Assembly (NCBI GenBank): GCA_029245955.1
Contig: JAQWOH010000005.1
Coordinates: forward strand, 1 to 64,000
Source of the DNA: Fuerstiella sp.
GTDB taxonomy: Bacteria > Planctomycetota > Planctomycetia > Planctomycetales > Planctomycetaceae
Reading direction: 5' to 3'
DNA: 64,000 nucleotides
The position numbers and the translations under genes are program-made. Under the pieces are notes generated by a model that saw only the letters and a program-made list of their open reading frames with translations, ran no database searches and had not been told where the DNA came from. This document shows positions 18,114 to 27,960 of this stretch, one piece after another (the stretch's first letter is position 1; each line of letters starts with the position of its first letter).

Positions 18114-19880
18114 TTATTTTGAGACGGCCGTACCAATACCAGTTCGGCCATAACCGTTCCCGCAATAGAACATCCGCAGGTGATTTCCTTCGCGAATGAC
18201 TGTCGGATATTCAACCATTTGCTGCTCCCAGCCATCGCCGGTCGGTGTCAGTTGTAGATTGTCGCCGGTGCGCGCGCCCCGTCGCCAGTGAATCCCGTCA
18301 TCAGATTCGGCATAGCATATCGAGTAGTACCCCCAGCGTGTGCCGATGGCCGAGTACCACATGCGAAACGTTCCATCATGCTGCTGATGGACAACCGGAC
18401 CGGCCACACCAATATCTTCATAGTCGCGTTCAGGATCACGAACCATCACGGCCCCTCGTTTTTCCCAACGTATGCCATCGTCGGAGACAGCCAGACAAAT
18501 GGTCTTCTGTTGATTGAGAGCATGCGGAGTACCAGTCGTTGGACAGCCCGTGTAGTAGAATCTCCAGTGCATCGAGCCTCCCGGTTGACGCACTCGCAGC
18601 ACAGATCCTCCGGCGACCCCGACCGCATCCGGGGCTCCATCTTCACCGCTGCTGGCAAGTACCGGCTGATCACCGAAACGCGACCAAGTCACTCCGTCTC
18701 GACTGGTCGCCAGACCCATGCCAGGAAATGCACTCAGGCCGGAACCCCGACCAGCATTGCCTGTGTAATACAGGTGCCAAAGATCATCACCCATCCGAAC
18801 CACGTGAGGCAGCACACACCAGCGGGCATCAAACGCACCCGGTGCGCCAGTGTCGAACAACGGTCCAACTCGATTCCACGTCGACAGATCATCAATGGCG
18901 GCCGTGCCAACACCAATCTTCTGTTTCTGATCGTCCCCACCGCCGGAATAAAACAACCGATACGCCTGTCCGTCTCGCACGACCCACGGGTTCATACACC
19001 GAGTCGAATCGAATTCGCCTTTGCGCGGCGTAAGGATTGGGTTGTGATCGCCTCGAATCCATTCGACCGGCTGCTTCAGCTTTGTGTACTCCTGAGCATG
19101 CGACAGCCGCATACTGACCACCTCATGGCTGCTGCGCTGAATCCCGAACACAGTGCCAATATCGCTGCGGTCCCATGCGATGCCCTGCCCCGCAATCGGA
19201 GCGGTCACCGTGGCCACATGGTTCAGTTCAGTGGCGTTATCCGGAACTTCCAGTACGTAGAGTTCGGGGTGGTCATGTCCGGTCACGAACAGTCGCCCAT
19301 TGGGTCCGAATGCTCCACCGGAATTACTGTTCGGAAGAAAGCGCTGAATGACAGTCTCAGGGAAAGTCCAGGATTTCGTCTCCTGCCACTCGTCGTCGTA
19401 GCGCACCAATCGCGTTCGACGAACATCCGCATCGCCGTAGAACGCAAAGACAATCCACCACGCTCTCTGATGCCGCTCAATCCAGTTGATGGCCCCTTCG
19501 GTTTCAGAAAACTCTTTTCTCTCCAGATGCTCGAGTGTTGCGGCATCAAAGATTTCGACTGAATTCTTCCGGGGAGTCTTCGGCCAGTTCGAGTTGGCAC
19601 AGTACAGACGACCGTCAATCACGATGCCGCTGTTCAGATGAAGAATAGGGGACCCGGCAGGAGCCGTCCATTTCTTCCGCAGCCTTGTCGTTTCTTTCTC
19701 GTAACGGCCAATCGTGCGGTTGGCAATTGCATAGAACGATGTTGCATCAACAGCAACGGCCTGGTGAGCTTCAGGAACAACAGTCCGTTTCAACTCACGG
19801 ACGGTGATGTCTGACGCTTCGCCTGCAGGCCATCCATACGCGGCCGCGAACGTCAGGCACACAACGACAAGTCGTTTCAT
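18114..19880 (-). CDS. Exported two-propeller protein with C-terminal GH43/GH32-like domain
   Basis: From the ATG at 19880 (MKRLVVVCLTFAAAYG..., a clear signal peptide) the product is 588 residues; an ATG at 19895 is also possible, while the frame back to 20135 looks non-coding. Residues about 25-300 look like a beta-propeller of short strands ('IGRYEKETTRLRKKW', 'LYCANSNWPKTPRKN', 'GRLFVTGHDHPELYVLEV'). Residues about 310-588 are a GH43/GH32-like propeller: 'GDHNPILTP', 'WVVRDGQAYRLFYSG', 'LATSRDGVTWSRFG', 'FRMWYSAIG', 'CYAESDDGIHWRRG'. It starts divergently from the esterase at 20194. The two-propeller build sets it apart from the paralogues at 6.4 and 16.5 kb. Confidence 0.8.
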   Translation of the reverse strand: MKRLVVVCLTFAAAYGWPAGEASDITVRELKRTVVPEAHQAVAVDATSFYAIANRTIGRYEKETTRLRKKWTAPAGSPILHLNSGIVIDGRLYCANSNWPKTPRKNSVEIFDAATLEHLERKEFSETEGAINWIERHQRAWWIVFAFYGDADVRRTRLVRYDDEWQETKSWTFPETVIQRFLPNSNSGGAFGPNGRLFVTGHDHPELYVLEVPDNATELNHVATVTAPIAGQGIAWDRSDIGTVFGIQRSSHEVVSMRLSHAQEYTKLKQPVEWIRGDHNPILTPRKGEFDSTRCMNPWVVRDGQAYRLFYSGGGDDQKQKIGVGTAAIDDLSTWNRVGPLFDTGAPGAFDARWCVLPHVVRMGDDLWHLYYTGNAGRGSGLSAFPGMGLATSRDGVTWSRFGDQPVLASSGEDGAPDAVGVAGGSVLRVRQPGGSMHWRFYYTGCPTTGTPHALNQQKTICLAVSDDGIRWEKRGAVMVRDPERDYEDIGVAGPVVHQQHDGTFRMWYSAIGTRWGYYSICYAESDDGIHWRRGARTGDNLQLTPTGDGWEQQMVEYPTVIREGNHLRMFYCGNGYGRTGIGTAVSK

Positions 19881-20193
19881 TTTACGATAAATCATGGGGA
19901 CAGCCGCCGATGGAATGAGGACAAAAACAATCTGGGTCGCGGATGCCGGCCACCCGCGAGTGCCCTGTCTTATTGGCCTGCGGAACGATGGCCCTGGCAA
20001 CCACGACAGAATACAATTCTCACTGCAGATACACCATCTGACCGCCAGCAGCGTCAATCCGTTAAGACAAATGCCCGTTCGTTGACGCACCGTCGGGGTT
20101 CTGAGACAACCTGTGACGCAATTGACGTGTGTCAAGCTGCCACCATCCCAGGCCGTCCGACTCCCGACTCAGCTTCCGGAACCCACCGAAATC
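19881..20193. other. Divergent intergenic region between a propeller gene and an esterase gene
   Basis: These 313 bp hold no supported gene; the long frames running through here are extensions of the two flanking genes without signal peptides. It must contain both promoters. Confidence 0.5.
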
Positions 20194-21261
20194 ATGTTAA
20201 TCAATTTAATCCCTCGTACACTCTGCATCTCCTGTCTGTGCCTGATTGTGTGCAGTGGCGTCGTGCCCGGTCGTGGTTTTGCCGACGACGGATACACAGA
20301 AACCCCGGGCATAGAAGGCAACGGTAATTTCACGATTGGTCCCGAGTACAAAATCGATCCTGACCTGACGGATCAGGGCAATCCCAAAGGAAAGTATTTT
20401 GAATTTTCGATGCGTCTGGCTGACAGCAGAATCTTCCGGGGTGACGATTCCACACTTGATGCAAAAAAGGACGTGCGTGAACAGCGGAAGATTTTTGTCT
20501 ACATACCTGCAGCATATAAAGACGGGATTGAAGCGCCGATCCTTGTGACTCACGACGGCCCGAGTCGCCTGAATCTGGTGCGGAACGCACTGGACAATCT
20601 GACAGTTTCAAAGGATCCGGAACGCAGACTGCCTGCGTTTATTGCGATTGCCGTGCAAAATGGTGGCGACGACAGCAAGGGCAGTGAACGTGGCCTGGAA
20701 TACGACACAATGTCCGACCGTTTCGCACGATTCATCAACGACGAAGTGTTGCCGGCCGTGCTGCACAATGCTCAAATTAAAGCCGCGTATCCGAACATTG
20801 CGTTTACAGACAATCCCTGGGGCAAGGCCGCGATGGGCTGCAGCTCGGGCGGGGCAGCGGCTCTCACGATGGGCTGGTTTCGTTCCGACCTGTTTCGTCG
20901 CCTGATCACCTATTCCGGCACGTTTGTCGACCAGCAGGACGACGACGCCCCGGAAGAGGCCGCGTTCCCGCTGGGCGCGTGGGAATACCATTCCAGCATG
21001 AAACTGATCGAAACTGCAGAGAAAAAACCGCTGCGAATCTTCACGCACGTATCTGAGAACGACAATCGTGCCAGGGATCCGGAAGACACCTATCACAACT
21101 GGGTGATGGCCAACAAGCGAACGGCAGCGGCCCTGAAAGCCAAGGGCTATGACTACCGCTACGTCTTCAGTCGCGCGACGCGGCACTGTGATCGCAGGGT
21201 CTTTGAGCAAACGCTCGCTGATACGCTGGTCTGGATGTGGCGTGGTTACCACGCTGATTGA
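20194..21261 (+). CDS. Exported esterase of the enterochelin-esterase-like (Fes/IroE) alpha/beta family
   Basis: The ATG at 20194 starts a signal peptide (MLINLIPRTLCISCLCLIVCSG). The 355-residue product has the putative-esterase fold: 'REQRKIFVYIPAAYKDG', 'ILVTHDGPS', and the nucleophile Ser217 in the G-C-S-S-G elbow ('AAMGCSSGGAAALTMGWF'), with a His near the C-terminus ('RATRHCD'). Family members hydrolyse enterobactin, carbohydrate acetyl or feruloyl esters. In this neighbourhood of propeller proteins and sulfatases, a carbohydrate esterase is the more likely reading; that part is inference. Confidence 0.85.
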   Translation: MLINLIPRTLCISCLCLIVCSGVVPGRGFADDGYTETPGIEGNGNFTIGPEYKIDPDLTDQGNPKGKYFEFSMRLADSRIFRGDDSTLDAKKDVREQRKIFVYIPAAYKDGIEAPILVTHDGPSRLNLVRNALDNLTVSKDPERRLPAFIAIAVQNGGDDSKGSERGLEYDTMSDRFARFINDEVLPAVLHNAQIKAAYPNIAFTDNPWGKAAMGCSSGGAAALTMGWFRSDLFRRLITYSGTFVDQQDDDAPEEAAFPLGAWEYHSSMKLIETAEKKPLRIFTHVSENDNRARDPEDTYHNWVMANKRTAAALKAKGYDYRYVFSRATRHCDRRVFEQTLADTLVWMWRGYHAD

Positions 21262-21493
21262 CCAACCGCAGAATGTGCTGAGACGTCTTTATCACTGGTG
21301 GCGTCCCTTTCAAAATGAGTTGTGATCTTTGGTCTTTGATCAATTCATCTCGAAATACGCCGCCTCTTTCAACCTCTCAGCAAACACAACTTTCTACAGT
21401 AACCCGCACAAAAGCCACATAAGTCAGGGCCCGCTGGGCTGCGTCTCAATCCTGCTCATGGATATCAGCCACAGGAACGCTTCGGTACTCAGA

Positions 21494-21832
21494 TCACATA
21501 TCGGACTTCTTTGTCAGCCAGCGGTCGTAGACGAACGGCCCAAACGGAACAACAGCGGCAATGATACCAGCGAACGCCATTCTGTTTGAGATCGGAATGC
21601 GTTTCACCGCCATGATCAGCATCGCGACCAGGCCGACGAACAGAAAACCATGAACAGAGCCTGCAATGCGAACGGCCATGGGCATGCCGGCCACGTACTT
21701 CAGCGGCATCGCAATACCAAACAAAATCAGCGTCGAAACCCCCTCAATAATCCCCATACGACGCACATTACTCAGAAAGACATGGTCGATTTTCACCAAT
21801 TTGCTGGGCTGATTTTCGGTCGGTTCGTTCAT
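21494..21832 (-). CDS. DUF3817 integral membrane protein
   Basis: The ATG at 21832 gives 112 residues with the DUF3817 pattern: 'RRMGIIEGVSTLILFGIAMPLKYVAG', 'GSVHGFLFVGLVAMLIMAVKR', 'VVPFGPFVYDRWL'. Three or so membrane segments are visible. The family is found as a stand-alone protein or beside transporters, with no known activity. A TTG at 21853 could extend it by 7 residues but the ATG fits better. Confidence 0.9.
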   Translation of the reverse strand: MNEPTENQPSKLVKIDHVFLSNVRRMGIIEGVSTLILFGIAMPLKYVAGMPMAVRIAGSVHGFLFVGLVAMLIMAVKRIPISNRMAFAGIIAAVVPFGPFVYDRWLTKKSDM

Positions 21833-22619
21833 GGACGACAGCCTACTATCCAAGGGCTCCCTATCGCAATAGCGTATTCCATTGCATGTCCAGGATCATT
21901 TCAGATCGCCGACGAGACAGATTCGTCATTCGCCTATGCTGATAACTGAAGAGCATTGACCGAAATGACGACAAGCCGATGGCAAGAGGCCCACGAAAGT
22001 GAAAGAAAAAGTAAAGGCACAGAATGGGGACGATACAGCATATCTCAACGCTTGCCGCTTGCTTCTGTATATTGACCAGTCACCCAACCTACGATTCATG
22101 TCCGCGATGCGGCATAAACCGCTTTCAAATTTTGAAACATGCAGGCACACAGCGTGAACAGACCTATGAGGCTATCGAATTCTTCTTCCGTAAATTTCGG
22201 CCCTTCGATCCTTGAAACCAGTGAATCATTTACCGCAACCATTACGAACATCTCGTAAAACTAAAATGAAGAAAACCGCGATAGCCCAATACTGGACATG
22301 CCAGTGCTCACGTAAGTATTGGAATTCCATATGCGCCGGCCCCCAGGCGGGGAGTACGTAAGCACGCTTTGCCTGGTGGCGGTCACTGCACCCCGGCCAT
22401 GAAGATGCTGTTTCCCGATGTAATGCCAGTTTACACGGGTAGGCGTTCTGTCACACCAGCGCAGTGTACACCCAATGCCTGCAAGTCATTAGACGATCGC
22501 TCATAAGAATCACGGGGCTCGATTCTGCAACAGTTAATGAGCCATCCTGGCGCCACCGGTCATATCACTCTGCGTTGAGAATGTTGCCGTCCTCGGAAGT
22601 GATAGAGTTTATTTCTCTG
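21833..22619. other. 787-bp gene-poor region between DUF3817 and the hybrid kinase
   Basis: The short open frames have no motif, ribosome site or membrane segment I trust. An imperfect inverted repeat is at 22304-22365. Confidence 0.5.
22304..22365. repeat. Imperfect inverted repeat in the gene-poor region
   Basis: Arms GTGCTCACGTA (22304-22314) and TACGTAAGCAC (22355-22365) match at 10 of 11 positions around a 40-base, GC-rich spacer. It is outside any gene. It could be a structured RNA or the remnant end of a mobile element; no terminal duplication is evident. Confidence 0.35.
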
Positions 22620-24314
22620 TTAAGTCAGACTGACTGTTCTGGCGATTGCCTGTTGCAGGTCATCACGAGTAAAGGGTTTTTCAAGGCAGGCACAAAATCC
22701 ATAGTCGCGATATTGGGCCAGCACCGGGTTTTCAGAATATCCGCTGGTGACGATGCCCCTCGTATTTGCGTCCAGTTCCAGAAGTCGCTCCATGGCTTCC
22801 TTGCCGCCCATCCCGCGAGGGACAGTTAAATCAAGCAGAACCAGGTCGTACGGGTCCCCCGCGACCAGCTGCTGCCGGTACCGTTCGATGCAGGCCTGAC
22901 CATCATCGACAATGTCAGCCTGATAACCGAGCGACGCAAGTGAATGACTCAGCACTCTCTGAATAACTTTCTCATCTTCCATGACGAGTACGCGCAGTGT
23001 TTTTGGCGTTTCACCCTCTTGAATATCCTGGATGTCCTGTTCTGCTACGTTGCCCACTGGCAAAGTCAGTACAAAGCAAGCGCCGTGGGTAACAGCGGTG
23101 TCAAGTTCGAGTTTGCCGCCATGCCGGCGGGCAATCCAATAAGAAGTCGCCAGACCAACACCTGTACCCTCGTCTTTAGTCGAAAAGTAAGGGTTGAAGA
23201 TACGATGGTGCAGGTCCTTCGGAACGCCCGGTCCGTCATCGTGGAAGCGTAGTTTGATAAGACCTGCCTGTTTTTCCACTCCGCCACATATTCGGAGTGT
23301 GCCGGGTCCGGCACAGGCCTGAGCGGCATTCAAGATAAGATTCTGGAAAATCTGTGCAATTTGACCTGCGTCAAAAGCGCAAGGCGGCAGAGTGTCGGGA
23401 AAATCAAAGTGGAGCTGTAACCGGGTACCACGGGCCGTAAATTGTCCGAATTTCATCAGCAAAGAGAGCATATCTCCTTGTTGCAGCACCGGCTGACCGC
23501 CGCTGGAGAAAGTCAGCAGTTGCTTGGTCAGTCCCTGCGCACGCAGGCACGCCTCTTCGGCCTCTTCCAGAAAAAGTATGGAGTCGCCGCTGGTGTCTGT
23601 TTGGGCGAGGTTGATATTACCCAGTATGGCAGTCAGCATGTTATTAAAATCGTGAGCGATACCACCGGCCAGAAGACCAAGAGACTCAAGAGATTCATTC
23701 TGATAGTTTTGCTCTTGCCTGTACTGAGCCTCCAATGCCTCTGCTAATGCGGACTCTGCCTCGGCTGCACGTTTTTGAGCGAGAGCCGAGGCAATTCGTG
23801 GCGCACTCAACGTTGCGACGGCAACAAACAGCGCCTCGTCAGTTTCATCGAAAAACGCAATGTCCTTACTTTCACTGTCAAGCACGCCGAGCAGTCGGTC
23901 CTCAAAGGTAATAGGCACAGACAGTTCGCTGCGGCCGCTGTATACATCAAGAATGTAACGTGGGTCTTGTGCCACATCGTCGACACGCACGGGGCTTGCC
24001 AGTTCGGCACAGGTACCCACAATGCCGTGACCGCGGGGAATGACGATTCGATGGAGAATCGAACGCTCCTCCGGGTTCTTAAGTCCGTAAGCTGCCCTCT
24101 GAACCAGTCCTTCAGGTTCATTTAAGTAAAGCACACAGTCTTCGAAACCGAACTTATCGCCGATGTAATCAACGATGTTCCAGATTATGTCGTCAAGGGT
24201 GTCCTGTTTGAGCATCATGACTGAATAGTCAGTCAATTTTCTAAGCAGGGCTGAAGCGCTGGAACCGGTCTTCGGCAGATTGTCGAGTGCGTTTGCTCTC
24301 CAATCTATTGACAT
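22620..24314 (-). CDS. Hybrid sensor histidine kinase with GAF and C-terminal receiver domain
   Basis: The 564-residue protein has no signal peptide or membrane segment, so it is cytoplasmic. Order: GAF sensor about residues 25-180, coiled linker 180-210, HisKA with phospho-accepting His221 in 'GGIAHDFNNML', HATPase about 310-420 (N-box Asn329, G1 'DDGPGVP' at 359-365, G2 'GTGVGL'), then a receiver domain about 440-560 with Glu446/Asp447, phospho-acceptor Asp495 and Lys546. All key residues are intact. No response-regulator gene with an output domain is adjacent, so its partner is elsewhere; the receiver may pass phosphate onward. The flanks are gene-poor, which fits a recent arrival, but that is inference. 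Confidence 0.93.
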   Translation of the reverse strand: MSIDWRANALDNLPKTGSSASALLRKLTDYSVMMLKQDTLDDIIWNIVDYIGDKFGFEDCVLYLNEPEGLVQRAAYGLKNPEERSILHRIVIPRGHGIVGTCAELASPVRVDDVAQDPRYILDVYSGRSELSVPITFEDRLLGVLDSESKDIAFFDETDEALFVAVATLSAPRIASALAQKRAAEAESALAEALEAQYRQEQNYQNESLESLGLLAGGIAHDFNNMLTAILGNINLAQTDTSGDSILFLEEAEEACLRAQGLTKQLLTFSSGGQPVLQQGDMLSLLMKFGQFTARGTRLQLHFDFPDTLPPCAFDAGQIAQIFQNLILNAAQACAGPGTLRICGGVEKQAGLIKLRFHDDGPGVPKDLHHRIFNPYFSTKDEGTGVGLATSYWIARRHGGKLELDTAVTHGACFVLTLPVGNVAEQDIQDIQEGETPKTLRVLVMEDEKVIQRVLSHSLASLGYQADIVDDGQACIERYRQQLVAGDPYDLVLLDLTVPRGMGGKEAMERLLELDANTRGIVTSGYSENPVLAQYRDYGFCACLEKPFTRDDLQQAIARTVSLT

Positions 24315-24943
24315 AGGTCAATCTGCCATTTCAGGTGAGTTTAATTTCGCAAGAGTGATCCGAAACACGACTATAAAGAATTACCCCGATCAATATAAAT
24401 ATAAGGCACCATAAAATCGGGCAACTGGTCATCATTTAAGATGGAATGCCCTCGGTCAAGAGAACTACTTGACTGTTGGATTAAACCACGTCGAGTTTAT
24501 CGAATACCTGCCTGATGAATAAGTGTCCATAGAGTCTGCTGAATATGTTCTTGAGGTTGGTGAAATACTACCGCCACGACTAGCGACAACAGGCATGGAG
24601 GCGGACACACATTTTGACCGCGGCAGACGGAACACCGTACAAACAGAAAACGTAAGCCAGATTTCCCTCTGGCTGCATCCGGAGATGCTCACCTTCTTGC
24701 CCCTTTGTATATTTCGGGGAAGGAGAAACACAGTAAGCACAATCTCAGGGAGAGTCTGCCAGACACGTTTCACAGCTATCGACGGTGCCTGATCTATCAT
24801 GCTGAGATTAAGTTAACTGCCGATCAGTGACCCGATCGATGCCAACACGATGAATAGATTTCAAACGCGCACTGTGCGGAGGCGAAACAGTACAGTCGGG
24901 AAGGAGTCCATGTAATGACTCAGAACCGGGACTCTAAACGTCG
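24315..24943. other. 629-bp gene-poor region upstream of the hybrid kinase
   Basis: The part nearest the kinase (about 24340-24440) is AT-rich by eye and probably holds its promoter. Overlapping frames on both strands between 24465 and 24800 (up to about 111 codons) show no family signature or ribosome site. A decayed gene is possible but unsupported. Confidence 0.45.
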
Positions 24944-26392
24944 TCACAGGGAACTGATTTCGCGCCAGTTGAGTTCGTGCGGCATAACCTTCCGGTTAAT
25001 TGAAACAACTGCTGCCCGACCAGCGGCTTCGCCAAGAGGCACGGCGTTTCCCGTAACGCGATAACTGGAATGCGCAATAAAATCGCCGCTGATGCAGCGT
25101 CCAGCCATCAATAGTCCGTCAACGTCGGCGGCGATCAGAGCAGGATAGGGAATATCGTAGGGCTTCATCCCCCCCTTCTTAAACTGACGATTGACTTCCT
25201 TATTACCAAGCGAATCCAACGCGTGTACATCGATTGAAAACCGGGCCCGACAGACGGCCTGTTCATGTCGGAGACCATTCGCGAGGTCTTCTGCAGTCAG
25301 GGTATAACGACCTCGAATGCGGCGGCCTTCTCGAACTCCTATCTGTTCGGCAGTCGCAACAATGGAGAGGTCTTTCCATGGACCGCCCAGGTTTCGCAGT
25401 CCGTCAACGATCTCGTGAATCTCTCGACGGGCACGAATGGTGGCCTGAGTAATGGCATCTGCATCGAATGCCGAAACGCCATATTCATGATTGGTCATGA
25501 TCGAGTAAATCCCGCTGTGCAGATGCCGCAGCGTCGGAGCACGGTACGAAGGCTTCACGCCGTTGTCTTCCATCAGCGCAAGCAGTCGACGTTTTGCTTC
25601 AGAACCCGTCTCACGGATATATGGCTGAATTTCATCGGGGTCGACACCGGTCAATAACGCAAGCATCGACATCGGCTGACATTTGCACGCCCCGCCGATT
25701 CCAAGATCAAAACGACAGCCGGCATGGGCGGCCAGATCGCCGTCTCCGCTGCAGTCTACAAACCGCTCGGCCAGCCATGCTTCCCGTCCGGATTTTGATT
25801 CGGTCAACACGGCGACAACGCGATTGTTTTGGTCGGTCACAGCCCCCACCAGCCGCGTATGCAGTCGAACCCTGACCCCCGCGTCGACACACAATTCCTC
25901 CAGCACGCGTTTAACGACTTCCGGATCATAGACAGTACCGTTCGATCGCTGTGCGACTGCACTTCCTCGTGAGGCGAATTCCTGCAGCAATTCGGCCATG
26001 AGACCGGACTTACCTTCGGCGTCCAGAATCTTGGTCAGCAGACCGACAGTCCATACGCCTCCCAGGCAACCCGCCACTTCGATCAGCTGGACAGACGCAC
26101 CAGCCCGCGCAGCGGCCAGAGCAGCCGAGATTCCCGCCGGGCCGCCGCCGCAGACGAGTACCTCAGATCTGCCAGCCACCGGGATCACCCTCTGATGCTC
26201 GACAAGCTGCGTTCCATCCTCTGAAAGTTCGCCCTGTGTTCGCAGCACATCACCGCTTACGGGATTCGCGAAACGGGTTGACTTAACGTCGTCCGCAGCC
26301 TTCGTATCAGCAGACGCCAGTGTTGCGGAGACGATCAGACCACCTGTCGCGACCTGCAGAAATTCGCGTCGGCTGGAATCACCTGTGTTCAT
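24944..26392 (-). CDS. Tat-exported FAD-dependent oxidoreductase
   Basis: The ATG at 26392 starts a Tat-type leader: 'SSRREFLQVATGGLIVSATLASA' carries the S-R-R-x-F-L consensus. The 482-residue product then has an FAD-binding Rossmann motif ('EVLVCGGGPAGISAALAAARAG', about residues 78-100, with the acidic Glu at the end of the second strand), and 'VDCSGDGDLAAHAGC' and 'LLMAGRCISGDFIAHSSYR' typical of the FAD-dependent oxidoreductase family seen in Planctomycetota. Substrate unknown. It starts divergently from the sulfatase operon (221 bp between starts), so joint regulation is plausible. The frame runs back to 26509, but that part lacks a leader. Confidence 0.88.
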   Translation of the reverse strand: MNTGDSSRREFLQVATGGLIVSATLASADTKAADDVKSTRFANPVSGDVLRTQGELSEDGTQLVEHQRVIPVAGRSEVLVCGGGPAGISAALAAARAGASVQLIEVAGCLGGVWTVGLLTKILDAEGKSGLMAELLQEFASRGSAVAQRSNGTVYDPEVVKRVLEELCVDAGVRVRLHTRLVGAVTDQNNRVVAVLTESKSGREAWLAERFVDCSGDGDLAAHAGCRFDLGIGGACKCQPMSMLALLTGVDPDEIQPYIRETGSEAKRRLLALMEDNGVKPSYRAPTLRHLHSGIYSIMTNHEYGVSAFDADAITQATIRARREIHEIVDGLRNLGGPWKDLSIVATAEQIGVREGRRIRGRYTLTAEDLANGLRHEQAVCRARFSIDVHALDSLGNKEVNRQFKKGGMKPYDIPYPALIAADVDGLLMAGRCISGDFIAHSSYRVTGNAVPLGEAAGRAAVVSINRKVMPHELNWREISSL

Positions 26393-26613
26393 GAGTCTGA
26401 GTATTTCAACGGTGTTCGCGAAAAACGACAAGAAATAATGTGACGATGAACTGCCGAAATCAGGATCAACTTTCAGCGGACTACAGCCGTTTCGGCGACT
26501 GCCTGGCATACCACTCGCATCACGTTATCGTAGTCCTCGGTGTTCAGAAAAACAGATCATAACCTATAGCTGCCACGATTGTGACAGCATGCTTACTCGA
26601 ACTTACACCAGCT

Positions 26614-27948
26614 ATGAGAATAAAGGTTTTCGCAATTTTTGCCGTGATTATTTGCATGATCGGTTCGCTGCGGGCGGTTGAGCAACGACAGCCTAACATC
26701 ATTTTCATCCTGGCCGATGACCTGGGCTACGGAGACATTGGCTGTTATGGGTCAGCGATTAATCGCACTCCCCATCTGGATCGACTGGCTGCAGGTGGAA
26801 TTCGGTTCACGGACTTTCACAGCAACGGGCCGATGTGTTCGCCGACAAGAGCTGCATTTCTGACCGGGCTCTACCAAAACCGTTTCGGTCGCCGCTTTGA
26901 GTCAGCGTTGAGTGGTTCTCGCCGCGACCCCGGGCTGCCGCTGAACGCCGTCACCATCGCTGAGGTTCTGCAACAGGCAGGTTATGCCACGGGAATGTAC
27001 GGCAAGTGGCACCTCGGCTATGAAGCCCCGTGGCTGCCGACCAATCAGGGCTTTGACGAATTCCGCGGACTGGTATCCGGAGATGGCGATCATCACACTC
27101 AGATCGATCGTTCAGGTAACGAAGACTGGTGGAACGGCGAATCCGTTTCGATGGAAAAGGGCTACACAGCCGAACTGATCACTCGGCACAGCATTGACTT
27201 CATCAAGCGGCACAGGGACGAACCGTTCTTTCTGTACGTGCCCCATCTGGCGATACATTTTCCGTGGCAGGGGCCGGAAGATCCGGCACATCGGAAACGC
27301 GGCACCAGTTACCGCAAGGACAAATGGGGCGTCATTCCGGATCGAAGCAACGTACGTCCCCATGTTACAGCTATGATTGAGAGCCTGGATGAGAGTGTCG
27401 GCAGGATGGTAGCGATACTCGACCGGCTGGGACTGACCAATAACACGCTGGTCGTGTTTACATCAGACAACGGCGGCTATCTGGACTACGCAGGCGGCTT
27501 TAAGAACATCTCTGACATGGGACAGCTGCGCGGTGAAAAGGCCACGATCTATGAAGGCGGGCACCGCGTGCCGGCGATCTTCTCATGGCCCGGGAGAATC
27601 AAATCGTCAGTCAGTCACGAAACAGCAATGACGTTCGATCTTTTCCCCACGTTCGCTGCCCTGGCGGGTACGAACACCGACTCTGCCACGCTGGACGGAA
27701 TGGATCTGCGCGAGATACTATTCGACGGCAAAAGCTTGCCGCAACGATCCTTATTCTGGCGTATGGGATCTAGTAAAGCCGCACGACAAGACACGTGGAA
27801 ACTGTGCGTGCGGGGTAACCGACCACCGGAACTCTACAACCTCGCCACCGATGTGGGCGAACGAAACAATCTCGCCGACAGTCGGCCGATGGTTCTAAGT
27901 GATCTGAAGAATGCACTCGCTGAGTGGGAACTTAACGTCGAACGCTGA
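26614..27948 (+). CDS. Exported sulfatase (arylsulfatase family), first gene of a sulfatase operon
   Basis: The ATG at 26614 opens a signal peptide (MRIKVFAIFAVIICMIGSLRA). The 444-residue product has the metal site start 'FILADDLGYGDIGCYG' (Asp35-Asp36) and the formylglycine motif Cys75-S-P-T-R79 in 'GPMCSPTRAAFLTG', plus 'GKWHLG' and 'TSDNGG'. The Cys must be converted to formylglycine by a maturation enzyme that is not in this window. It hydrolyses sulfate esters, most likely on polysaccharides. The stop is 12 bp before the next sulfatase gene. Confidence 0.95.
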   Translation: MRIKVFAIFAVIICMIGSLRAVEQRQPNIIFILADDLGYGDIGCYGSAINRTPHLDRLAAGGIRFTDFHSNGPMCSPTRAAFLTGLYQNRFGRRFESALSGSRRDPGLPLNAVTIAEVLQQAGYATGMYGKWHLGYEAPWLPTNQGFDEFRGLVSGDGDHHTQIDRSGNEDWWNGESVSMEKGYTAELITRHSIDFIKRHRDEPFFLYVPHLAIHFPWQGPEDPAHRKRGTSYRKDKWGVIPDRSNVRPHVTAMIESLDESVGRMVAILDRLGLTNNTLVVFTSDNGGYLDYAGGFKNISDMGQLRGEKATIYEGGHRVPAIFSWPGRIKSSVSHETAMTFDLFPTFAALAGTNTDSATLDGMDLREILFDGKSLPQRSLFWRMGSSKAARQDTWKLCVRGNRPPELYNLATDVGERNNLADSRPMVLSDLKNALAEWELNVER

Positions 27949-27960
27949 TCAGGACAAATC

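Noticed and set aside
18288-19562. 424-codon open frame on the + strand
   Set aside because: It lies antisense to the propeller gene at 18114-19880; it has no recognisable domain, start signal or composition of a real protein.
24465-24800. Overlapping frames on both strands upstream of the kinase, considered as a transposase fragment
   Set aside because: I could not find a DDE, helix-turn-helix or other transposase pattern, and no flanking terminal repeats.
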